Shown piece after piece: positions 55,347 through 64,000 of a DNA stretch of 64,000 nucleotides (positions within the stretch are counted from its first letter, which is position 1; the number at the start of each line of letters is the position of its first letter). Position numbers and translations under genes: made by a program. The notes under the pieces are model-generated. The model was not told the DNA's origin. It saw only the letters and a list, made by a program, of their open reading frames with translations, and did no database searches. The stretch comes from Erodium maritimum. Lineage: Eukaryota; Streptophyta; Magnoliopsida; Geraniales; Geraniaceae. The stretch spans positions 69,037,879-69,101,878 of the forward strand of contig OY997595.1 in NCBI GenBank assembly GCA_963921825.1. The letters are read 5' to 3'.

Positions 55347-58300
55347 TGTAAAACCCCACTTATTTCTAAAAAGGTAATTTTGTGGAATCAGAAACATTGA
55401 GGTAGAAAATTTCTACAAGTAGTGTTGAAGGGGGAAAATAAAAAAAAGGAATTCAAAAAAAAATGGGGAAAGAAGAGGAAGAGAGCTGTTTTGGGCTGAC
55501 TTTGGGCCATCAGGAGACGAGCCCAATAGTGTGCGAGCCCGAGCCCTGTAACGCTCGAAGCCCGTTCCAAAGCACGTCAAAACCGGATCCAAACCCTAGA
55601 TGAAGCACTGTTCATCGTCTTCGATCTCCGTCTCTCTCTTCGACTCTCTCTCTCTCCCTCAGATCTACTCGTCCTCACGCCGACGCCGGAGTTCCAATTC
55701 CTCTCTCTATCTCGCCGGTTTCTTCATCCTCAACCCTCGAGTAAGGCTTCCCCGTGCCAGAAACCACGAACCCCGCTTCCTCTTCCCTCTTCTTCTTCGA
55801 TTCGACGGAAATCAGAGCCGCCGCCCCTTTTTTTCGAACCCCGTCGTGCCCTCACCGGACAAATCGAACGACGGTAATCCTCACCCGACCTCGATCTCTC
55901 CTCCCCACCTCGTTTTCTCTGGTTTTTGGGCGCGATTGGACTCGTATTGTCCGAGTTCTACCGGAGAGAAACACGGACGGAATCAGCGAAGCTTCAAGCC
56001 CTCGGTCCCCCGCCGGCGAGCGTCGTTAGCCGGCAGATCTGGACGGGAGAAGCTCATTACACGCACTGGCGACCTCCCTCTCGCCTTCCACGACCTACTG
56101 ACGCCTCTCCGCCGTCGTGAAGGACTTCCTCGAACGCCGCCGCTCTCCTTTTCCCTGACGGCGCCGCCACCGGCGGCGGAGATCAACTGAACCCTAATCC
56201 TCCCGAGTGCGAGTCTGACAGGGCCTTGGGCCTGGGCCAAAAGTGAGACGGGTTTGGGCTTGGACTTGGGCTCGAGTTGGGCCTCGGCCTGAGCTGGACG
56301 GACTTGGGTCCGGGTCCTATACCGGATCTGGATCCGGGTCTGGGTCAAGTTCGGGTCGGTTCCGGATCCGGGTCAACCCGGTTTCAAAGAAAATCTGTTT
56401 TTAAAATCAGATTAATTAAATGTTTTATTTAATGTAAGTTGGACATTTAAAGGTTTAATTAGACATCAAAGGACCTTGGGATATACCGGGACTGATATCA
56501 GACTTTCTTTTATCCGTTAAATCCAGCACAACTTGAGTTCGCCCGAGAACGTGGGCTTCGCCCGAGAAGACGGAGTTGGCCCGGTCGTCAGCAGTTGTTG
56601 ATAGGAGTATTTGTTCGTAGGAAGACCACAAGGTAGGGAAAGTCCTAACTCCTCGTGTATTTCGATACTAGTATGCCTATTAGGTTAATAAAATCGTAAA
56701 GGTCCTAGAAATGCTTATAGGATGCGAATAACTAGAATAATTGTCTTTCAATTACTAATAATTGGTTGTGTCTAGTAGGCATGCTTAGGATCAAATCACT
56801 AGTATAACTCGCTTTCAATACCTGAGAATTGCTTTACTGGTAGAGAGGCCGTGATGAGCCATCGGATTAGTTGTGTTAGGATCACATGCTTGGTTGCCTA
56901 GTTTGAATAAGCTAAGAGTCTAATACAACTAGATTATTTGAATGTTGAACTTGACTGTTTGAATGCGCTTGAATGATTGCTTGAATCCTTAAATGTTTGA
57001 ATGATTGAATAGAGCATCGAGTATGACTGATTGTGCCAAACGGTACAATCAGGTGATCGATGGATCGTGGTTGGTAAGTACCTGGTAAGTATAAGGTTAT
57101 GTTGGTTCTTGTGGTGTGTTGTGATAGAATTATGATTTGTTAAGCGTTGGTTGCTCCCTAATTGTTTTAGTGGGTTATCCCTTTGTGAGTCTTTAAGTTG
57201 GATTCTATATCGGTATGGCACCCACGTTGCGGGTGGGGTAGTGCCTGTAAGGTACCCACACCAAAGGGGATGCTGGTGTGGGGTAGTACCTAAGCCGATG
57301 ATTTGCGATCTGGTATGGTACCCACACCGAATGGATACCGGTGTGGGGTAGTATCATAGCCGGTGGATTGGACGGTATGGCACCCACGCTGCGGGTGAGG
57401 TAGTGCCCATAAGGTACCCACACCAAAGGGGAATGCTGGTATGGGGTAGTACCTAAGTTGATAACTTGGTATCTGATATGGTACCTACACCGAAGGAAGT
57501 GCCGGTGTGGGGTAGTATCATAATCGGTATCCGGCATGGTACCCACATCATTGAGGATTCCGATGTGGGGTAGTATCATAGCCGATGAGTATTGGTATCC
57601 GGCGTGGTACCCACATCGTTGAGGATTCCGATGTGGGGTAGTATCATAGCCGATGAGTATTGGTATCCGGCATGGTACCCACATCGTTGAGGATTCCGAT
57701 GTGGGGTAGTATCATAGCCGATGAGTATTGGTATCCGACATGGTACCCACATCGTTGAGGATTCCGATGTGGGGTAGTATCATAGCCGCTGAGTATTGGT
57801 ATCCGGCATGGTACCCACATCGTTGAGGATTCCGATGTGGGGTACTATCATAGCCAATGAGTATTGGTATCTGATATGGTACCCACATCGTTGAGGATTC
57901 CGATGTGGGGTAGTATCATAGCCGATGGTTATTGGTGATCCGGTATGATACCCACGCCGTAGAGGATTCCGGGTGGGGTAGTATCATAACCGATGGATTG
58001 GTTGACCCTGCGGGGCATTGATTGGTGGACCCTACGGGGCATGGTTACTTGAGATTCACCCGATGTATGTGCCTCCTCTGGACCGAGGGACAATCTGACA
58101 TAACACAAGGACTATTGTGGATCGGAGTATGGGATCCGACATGACACAAGAACCTAGTGTTCCGGAGTATTGGGATTGAAGTTGTTAGCGTGATATTCAC
58201 TTGCTCTCATTTTAATGGTTATCAAATACTTGTAGTACTTTCCTTTTGATTTCTCATAATACCGTTATTCTTAAGAATTGGATATTATTTCATCTTTAGT

Positions 58301-58759
58301 CTCTTTATTGTATATTTTTGGTTAACGGTATTAACTGCATATTGTGCGGTCGTGCTAAAGCCATTTTATTACTAAAATGAGGTTAAACTGTTTATGATTT
58401 TCCCTACTGAGCGTAAGCTTACCCCTATCTGTTTTATTTATTGTTTGTACAAGCGTGCTTGATGATTAGTGGATTCGAGGCTCGAGAGCTTCTGGATAGT
58501 ATGGGTGTTCAGTCCTAGAGACGTTGTGGGTCTTATATTGAACTTTATGTTTTGACGTACTATTTATGGAGATTTGACTCTTCATTACCTTTGGGGATAC
58601 CTATTATTTAAGTATTTGAGATTTGAACTCGTTATTTGAAGTATTTAATTGGAGTTTATTGAGCATTTAATCGATTTTTTTACCATCTGGTTAGTATTAC
58701 TTTATTGTTAACTCAAGTCATGTCTCGAGTCCGGCCTAAACCGGATTTGGGGCGTGACA
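55347..58759 (+). repeat. Solo LTR, 3413 bp, TSD ACAGT
   Basis: Starts TGTAAAACCCC, ends GGGGCGTGACA, and is flanked by ACAGT at 55342-55346 and 58760-58764. The ends and great length suit Gypsy chromoviruses of the Tekay/Del kind (inference). The left third is CT-rich and GC-rich with domain-less open frames; 57212-57999 is a tandem repeat array. A solo LTR results from recombination between two LTRs. Orientation assumed from end wording. Confidence 0.85.
57212..57999. repeat. Tandem array of hairpin units (68 bp and related) inside the LTR
   Basis: About 12 units. Six or seven in the right part (from about 57525) have a 68-bp period, GGTATCCGGCATGGTACCCA...GGGGTAGTATCATAGCCGATG. The left part alternates two related unit types. 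Every unit can fold: an outer pair (GGCAC/GTGCC, GGTAC/GTACC or GATAC/GTATC) and an inner stem (CCCACACC/GGTGTGGG or CCCACATCG/CGATGTGGG) around a short loop. Confidence 0.85.
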
Positions 58760-58952
58760 ACAGTCCTTATCCCAACAACAAAGAAACCAAACAAAAAACT
58801 ACGGAGCTTAAATTTGCCGAGCCTTTCCATAAGGTCGAAACGGTAAGTGTTGCCTTAATTGTACGCTCCCGAGTCAATGAGCGAGCTCTCGAACGAGTAA
58901 CAACAGTATAAGCATAAGGTCGGCTCTGACGAGGTTGAAGTAGGGCATCCTT

Positions 58953-60362
58953 CTATGGGCTACTCTCCTTCTCCTCCGCTACCACCAGAACCTCCAACCC
59001 TTTGATAGCCGAAACCGAAGCTATCGAACATGTCGCCACACCACCCATAGAACCCTCCTCAGCTGGACCTGACACATCAGGACATCCCACTTGGCTATGG
59101 GCCTCAAACAACACCTTTGAAGCCTCAAAAACCGGACCCAAAAGAGTCTCAAACAACACCTTTGAAGCCTCAAAAACCGGACCCAAGAGAGTCAGACCTG
59201 ATTGGGCCTCATGAGCTTTGTCTGAGCCCAACCCACCAACCTGCGCACCCAACGCCCCTTCCTGACGCGGCTGAAGCGAAACCACATCAACATGGGCCGC
59301 ATGAGCTTCGTCAGAGCCCAACCCAACAGAAACCGCAGGCCCGAAAATTGAAAGATCATCTTCTTCCTCAAGTTGTTCTGAACACGCCGCAGTAATCAGA
59401 ACAAAAGGATCAGGCGTTGCGTGGACAAGATCCCTAACAGCCACGGGATCTAAAACACAACCAGCCGAGATCCTCACATCAGAATCATAACCTGCATTCA
59501 AAAGAGTATCACAAGGAATACGGGGATGGTGTTTTGCAATTTGCACCCGAACCACCTCCGACAGCAAGTCAGCCACCGAGGTCGACCTCCAGTCACCGGA
59601 CAACAGAAGCTTCAACAACATCCCATCCTCCATACAAGACCTCTTCTCCTGCAGAACCAAAGAGCCCGGAACTGCTCCACTGCCAATGCTCTGTTCAAAC
59701 TCATCTACACTCTGTTTTGAACCAGATTTGCCTTTGATAGGGAAAGGTTCATTTTCCGGCCGAGCAAAGGCCACAAACAACTTGTGACCTTTGTACTTCA
59801 ATACATTGAAATCATCAATGGCTTTCTGAGAAGATGACTGAAGTTGGTATTCCACAAAACCAAAAAATCTACCTTTCCTATTAGGCCGCTTGAGAACAAT
59901 CGCAGAAACCACTTCTCCACAAACTCCGAAGGTCGAACAAATCCAATCGTATACGAAAATTTTCTTACCTGGCACGGCAATGGGCGATGGCAATACCCTG
60001 CGCTCATCTAGCCCCGATCTCACATACATACCAGCCAAAACACCATCTTGGGGATCGCACAACACTGGTGATGTATTTGCAGCAACACCAGACACATCCT
60101 TGTCTTTGACGTGTTTCTTCTGAGCCGAATTAACGACCTCCCCAATGGGCGCAACACCTGTAACAGGCTTCTTGTGCTCCAGTACACGGCAACCTCCTCC
60201 GGAAACCGAACCCTTCGCCACATGAGACCGGACATCCTCTCTCTTCTTACCTAAACTCATATTAGCTATTGAATTGGCATCCTTAGCTGCTGAAATGATG
60301 GAGCAATACTCACCATATAGGCTTAGCAATTCATGGCAAAAAGAGGGAAAAGAGAGGACCAT
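58953..60362 (-). CDS. LINE ORF1 protein with RRM domain (469 aa)
   Basis: An intact frame from MVLSFPSFCHELL to VVAEEKESSP. Plant L1-type ORF1 proteins of this class bind element RNA through an RRM. The RRM is at about 134-201: KKIFVYDW (RNP2-like), then KGRFFGFVEY (RNP1 at about 163-172) and KGHKLFVAFAR. The remainder is a less conserved acidic tail. The tail holds a tandem 15-residue duplication (LLGPVFEASKVLFE twice, DNA period 45 bp at 59105-59200) and two GLGSD.AH copies. No zinc knuckle. The element's integrity suggests a fairly recent insertion, though it predates the solo LTR event. Confidence 0.75.
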   Translation of the reverse strand: MVLSFPSFCHELLSLYGEYCSIISAAKDANSIANMSLGKKREDVRSHVAKGSVSGGGCRVLEHKKPVTGVAPIGEVVNSAQKKHVKDKDVSGVAANTSPVLCDPQDGVLAGMYVRSGLDERRVLPSPIAVPGKKIFVYDWICSTFGVCGEVVSAIVLKRPNRKGRFFGFVEYQLQSSSQKAIDDFNVLKYKGHKLFVAFARPENEPFPIKGKSGSKQSVDEFEQSIGSGAVPGSLVLQEKRSCMEDGMLLKLLLSGDWRSTSVADLLSEVVRVQIAKHHPRIPCDTLLNAGYDSDVRISAGCVLDPVAVRDLVHATPDPFVLITAACSEQLEEEDDLSIFGPAVSVGLGSDEAHAAHVDVVSLQPRQEGALGAQVGGLGSDKAHEAQSGLTLLGPVFEASKVLFETLLGPVFEASKVLFEAHSQVGCPDVSGPAEEGSMGGVATCSIASVSAIKGLEVLVVAEEKESSP

Positions 60363-60417
60363 GTCTCATGTAGAGAGAATTCTTCTATAGCACTTAGTGA
60401 CAATGATATGATCAGTT

Positions 60418-61483
60418 AGTTAATACACATCTTCAAATATCATCATTAATATGAGTTTTGAAGTTTTTTCAGCCAAATAGATAATTGGGGAAACCTCGGA
60501 TCAGTCCGATAATTTGACTTTTTTTCGCATGTAAAGACTGTCCCCACCTTTGTTTTCATGTCCTGACAGTCCACCTTTTCGATATTATCAAATAAGGACA
60601 AAAATATGTAACAGAGCTAACGGTAGTATTAGAAAAGTCTAAATTACCCCTAACTATTCTTGCACGTCCTACCAATAATTTGACCTTTTTTTAAAATATT
60701 TCTTGATACATGAATATGAAAAAAAATCATATTATTTTTTAATTATCCTTAATTATTTGAAAATATTAATTTCTTTTCATAATTCTTTATTAATCTTAAT
60801 TTTAAAAAAATCAGTTTTATTTATTTAAATCAATTTTATTTATAAAAATCAGCTTTTATTTATAAAAAAATAATTTCATTTTAATTTTAAAAATCATTTT
60901 TACAATTTTTATTTTTATTTTTAATTCCAATCTCATTCCCTTTTAAACCTATTCTTTTTGGTATCTTTATTTATGTCAAAACATATTAACAAATAAATAA
61001 AACCAAAATACAGTGAACATTTTCGTCTTCTTTTTTTAATTATCAATCAACCTCAGCGATTCATACGTCCTCACCCGATGTGGCGGCGGAGGGAACGAGA
61101 AGGGAGCAAAAAGGAGCAGCTCCGGGGAAGGCAGAACCGCCGCTCTATACGTCCTCACCCGATGTGGAGAACTCCGGTGAGCTTACGGAGAAGAAGAGAG
61201 AAAGGACATGGTTTAGATGAGGGTTATGGAGTTTCTATAAGAGAGGAAGGGTAGACTTGGTATTTCCAAAAAAAAATTGGACATGTGAGCAACACATGTA
61301 TTTTCCATCCAAAAAACCCGTTAAGTTTAACAGTTTTTGTCTTTTTTTGAAAATGGAAAGTGACTTTCTGTATTGACATAATAACGTGAAAGCTCGACAA
61401 TACCTACTTGAAAAAAGACTTTTGTCCACTGTACCAAAATGGGGTTACCCCTAGATAATTTTATTGTCACCAGCACTAAAGGA
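60418..61483. other. AT-rich spacer with an 84-bp direct repeat
   Basis: No gene recognised. ATACGTCCTCACCCGATGTG occurs at 61063 and 61147. 60690-61010 is very AT-rich with many TTTTTATTTATAAA phrases. Confidence 0.5.
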
Positions 61484-61495
61484 ATAAAAAGTTTT

Positions 61496-63001
61496 TTTTT
61501 GAGAAGGAAGGATAATATTATTAAGGAAAGTAAAATAGGTTGATGATCACATTGCTGCTCTCATCATACAACCAAGAAACCAAAAAGCTAATGTAATGCA
61601 ATAACAGAAAAGTAAACATTGTTCTGGACATAGGGGCGGTCGAAGGGGGAAATATGTGGTAGCATCCGAAGACACCGATACAGCATGCTCCAATCAAATG
61701 GCACTGATCAAGCCGACCAAGTGATAAGTTAATAGTGGTGGACCGACATCTACCCCGGTAAGTCAGCGTGCGTCGTCCTCCCTTGAGTGATACATGTAGG
61801 GCTCCTGAACGCGGGATTGCTGACCCCGAACTGGTAGGGGAGAGTCTTGTCGAATGTTGATGGAACCAACGCCATCGATCAGCCAGAGAGGTGATACAGC
61901 CGACCAACCCTCCCTGGACTTCCAGAGACTCATTCCTGGAGGCAGGGTTTCTTGTGGCCCCCGCCGCTGCTACATATAACGCCCCATCTAACGTCGTCGA
62001 CCCTTCCGATTCTTCCGGCTCCTCTTCCCGCTCCAGGCGTTTCTTCCCAAACAGATATGTAACGGGCTCCTTTACCATCCATTCAGATGGTATTCCCTCG
62101 GTCCAAGTCTCATAGGTCTTGGACCCAAATGGGCCGACCCACGGAGATCTGCTCCGGCCCATACCCGGACCACCCAGACCCGAGATCGTCGACCCGATTC
62201 CCAGTCGAACCCGGCCCAAACCTCGTCCTCACTGCTCCAACAAAAAGGCCTCGGCCCACGACCAGGTCATGGATGCCCAACCCACACCCGAGACGGACTC
62301 GGTCCCGGCCTTGGCCAGCGACCCGGTCCTCTTCGTCTCCCTCGTAGTGGCATAGAAGTCTAGGCCTTCCCTTCCAAGACATTGCCTCCACACCTGTCAC
62401 CCTCGACGAGATCTCCACGACCTTCCCTTCCTCGACCTGACGCGGACGTGGTCATGATGCCCTCATAGCGAGGAGCCCTTGTACCTGCCGCTCCTGCCAC
62501 TACACCCCATCGGAAAACACTGATGGTTGATCGTTAGATCGGATGTTAAACCAAGACAATGGATGCGGTGACGGAGGTGATTCCCTTGGCGATCGTGATC
62601 CTTCCCCACCGTTTCTCGACGAAAGGAGGCTGCCGGAAACCGCTGCCTCCCTTGATCGCGAAACCCTAGATGTATAGAGTCGTGTGTCCCATGAATACTT
62701 GGAGATGCATCGTGGGTTGATTTGGACACCGCCTCATGGCATATTGGCAAAGAAGAGAAGCCAACCATGGAGGAGAACAACTATGGTCGTCGTTACCGCC
62801 AAGAGAGAATAAATCATGGCGGCTTGATCAAAGGCATACAGTAGAGACACGACCCTCTCCTCGTGCTTGTCGGCTTTCCAGTAGGCATAGGCCATGATGA
62901 ACTGGTACTGATCCATGAGCAGAGGCGTGACAATGGGGTTGGTGGTCCCTGGTACGGTGGCGCTACTCGGCGGCGCTCTCATAGGAATAGGGTTAGAGAA
63001 C
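61496..63001 (-). mobile_element. Retroposed insert with A-tail and short TSD
   Basis: ATAAAAAGTTTT occurs at 61484-61495 and 63002-63013. The minus-strand insert starts GTTCTCTAACCCTATTCC and ends CCTTCCTTCTC plus about ten A's, so the true TSD is at least ATAAAAAG. It contains one short 5' frame (62734-62982) and a longer domain-less frame (62219-61521). It resembles the inserts at 17071-18394 and 29170-29880 in organisation. Confidence 0.55.
62734..62982 (-). CDS. Short predicted membrane protein in the retroposed insert
   Basis: An 82-aa frame whose ATG is 20 nt from the 5' end of the insert: MRAPPSSATVPGTTNPIVTP..., then a hydrophobic helix (MIYSLLAVTTTIVVLLHGWL) near the C-terminus. 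Family not recognised. It could be a retroposed host gene piece or part of the element; translation is unproven. Confidence 0.3.
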   Translation of the reverse strand: MRAPPSSATVPGTTNPIVTPLLMDQYQFIMAYAYWKADKHEERVVSLLYAFDQAAMIYSLLAVTTTIVVLLHGWLLFFANMP

Positions 63002-63141
63002 ATAAAAAGTTTTATGACGTGTGTAATGATGACAAGGAGATACAAGAGAAATAATTTAGTAACCAAAATTTTAACAAATACATATAGGCGTACTCCATCC
63101 TACAGTTCGTGTTGATCACACGACGATCCACTTCAAACTTA

Positions 63142-63805
63142 GAGCATGTACAGTAGGTCAAATCGAATGATCAAACTGTATGCCAACTGTGTTAATTTAA
63201 AGTTTACAATCCTTAAGATAAATTGTGTTCCACAGTGGTACAAACCGGATGATCAAACCGTATTGTGAGTGGATGCTGAATTGATATTTTGATAATATAA
63301 TTAAATGGTTTATTAAAACAGTATACGTTTTATAAAATTGAAATAAATTTTAGTAAAAATAATTAATAATAAAATAAATAAATAAATTGCATTGTATGTT
63401 TAATTTCATTGCTCGGGAGCCCGATTCTACCCAAAAAAACTAAAATTTTGTTAGAAACGGACACTGACGAGTTTTACATTTTAGATAAAATAAATATCGG
63501 GTCCATTTTAAATGGTTCCTAATATTTGTTGCAGTTTAAAATTATCTATTTATACTTTAATTTTGGACTTATCCTATTTAGTTAAATCTGATTTTACGTA
63601 AAAGAAAAATTAAAAAATCGGGATGGCCACGTGTCGCAACACGGATGGATGACGCACAAACCAGATCGAACGACCCACGAACCGGGAACACGATTCACGG
63701 TTCGCAAAAAAGGTTCCCCACAATGGGTCGAACCGCGACCCGCGAACCGTACTAATAAAGTTCGGTGCGGCACCTGGTGTGCGGTTCGCTGCGATGTACG
63801 TGCTC
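63142..63805. mobile_element. Harbinger-type MITE, 664 bp
   Basis: Flanked by TTA (63139-63141 and 63806-63808). Ends GAGCATGTACA and, in reverse complement, GAGCACGTACA. The right half has repeated GGTTCGC/GCGAACC and CGAACCG phrases like those in the element at 42986-43618. Non-coding. Confidence 0.65.
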
Positions 63806-63808
63806 TTA

Positions 63809-64000
63809 CTTTTGATCAAGTTACTGTTCCACGGGCTTGTTGGTTCCTTAGTCGAAAAGTGATTGGCCACTTAAGGGGGACTATGGAGGACATGTCGGGG
63901 TCGTCAAAGGGGTAGTTTTCCCCTCTCCTGATCGAACCTAGGTGGCACTAGATTTGAACAATCTCGTTGTATTATGTGCTCTTTTTAGGCAACTCCTCCG
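63809..64000. other. Right edge, no gene recognised
   Basis: No supported frame or repeat seen before the window ends. Confidence 0.4.

Larger units (their letters stand above)
55195..60403 (-). mobile_element. ORF1-only LINE with 14-bp TSD, split by a solo LTR
   Basis: Flanked by TGATATGATCAGTT at 55181-55194 and 60404-60417. On the minus strand it starts TTGTCACTAAGTGC, has a 41-nt leader, ORF1 (60362-58953), a short 3' region and the terminus TTTTTCGAGCTTATC followed by an A-run of about 13. A solo LTR (55347-58759) is inserted in the 3' region. Without it the element is about 1.8 kb and lacks endonuclease and reverse transcriptase, yet both ends look complete. It would depend on a related LINE for mobility. 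Confidence 0.8.

Noticed and set aside
57212..57999. CRISPR-like array
   Set aside because: Units are directly adjacent tandem copies without unique spacers, inside a plant LTR; it is a minisatellite-type array.
55547..58759. Solo LTR starting at TGTAACGCTCG (55547)
   Set aside because: This start gives no flanking repeat, whereas TGTAAAACCCC at 55347 gives an exact ACAGT TSD.

Overview
The window looks like nuclear DNA of a flowering plant, most probably a eudicot. The intact genes belong to plant families (CAX exchanger, MAPKK of the MKK4/5 type, PEPR-like LRR receptor kinase, UGT, nucleoredoxin-like protein, EXO70). They have plant introns and AT-rich spacers, and most of the remaining sequence is transposable-element debris. 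No rRNA, tRNA or CRISPR array was recognised. The species cannot be named from the sequence.

Layout. 1-0.9 kb: 5' end of a CAX cation/proton exchanger (minus strand, running off the left edge) with a dimeric tRNA-type SINE in its leader intron. 2.0-4.8 kb: a PIF/Harbinger derivative encoding only Myb/SANT-type proteins, abutted by a Tourist-like MITE. 5.7-7.3 kb: GC-rich repeat and another MITE. 8.3-9.3 kb: MKK4/5-type MAPKK. 10.5-18.4 kb: decayed LINE ORF1, MITEs, LTR-like sequence and a retroposed insert with target-site duplication (TSD). 19.4-23.2 kb: PEPR-like receptor kinase with a duplicated upstream segment. 23.5-25.1 kb: UDP-glycosyltransferase. 25.3-30.1 kb: Copia gag, LINE ORF1, and a Helitron holding a nested retroposon. 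30.3-32.4 kb: nucleoredoxin-like gene without a CxxC site. 33.9-35.8 kb: EXO70. 36.7-40.9 kb: MITEs, a decayed Copia pol and a Mutator-type MITE. 41.2-42.3 kb: UBA-type (PUX-like) gene fragment. 43.0-55.2 kb: what looks like one old Harbinger copy split by a minus-strand Helitron-like block carrying exon fragments of unrelated genes, plus a second Harbinger with an intact 470-aa transposase. 55.2-60.4 kb: an ORF1-only LINE split by a 3.4-kb solo LTR that contains a tandem array of hairpin units. 61.5-63.8 kb: a retroposed insert and a Harbinger-type MITE.

Three of the host genes have plausible roles in stress or immune signalling (PEPR-like receptor, MKK4/5-type kinase, EXO70), but nothing in the sequence shows they are linked functionally. 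The most unusual observations are: (1) the tandem hairpins in the solo LTR whose paired bases co-vary; (2) the exon-fragment-rich Helitron-like block inside a split Harbinger; (3) the transposase-only and Myb-only Harbinger copies in one window; (4) substitutions at key kinase positions in the PEPR-like and MKK proteins. Element boundaries are strongest where exact TSDs are seen (17-bp SINE, 10-, 14-, 14-, 16- and 18-bp LINE-type, 9-bp Mutator-type, 5-bp solo LTR, TTA Harbinger).
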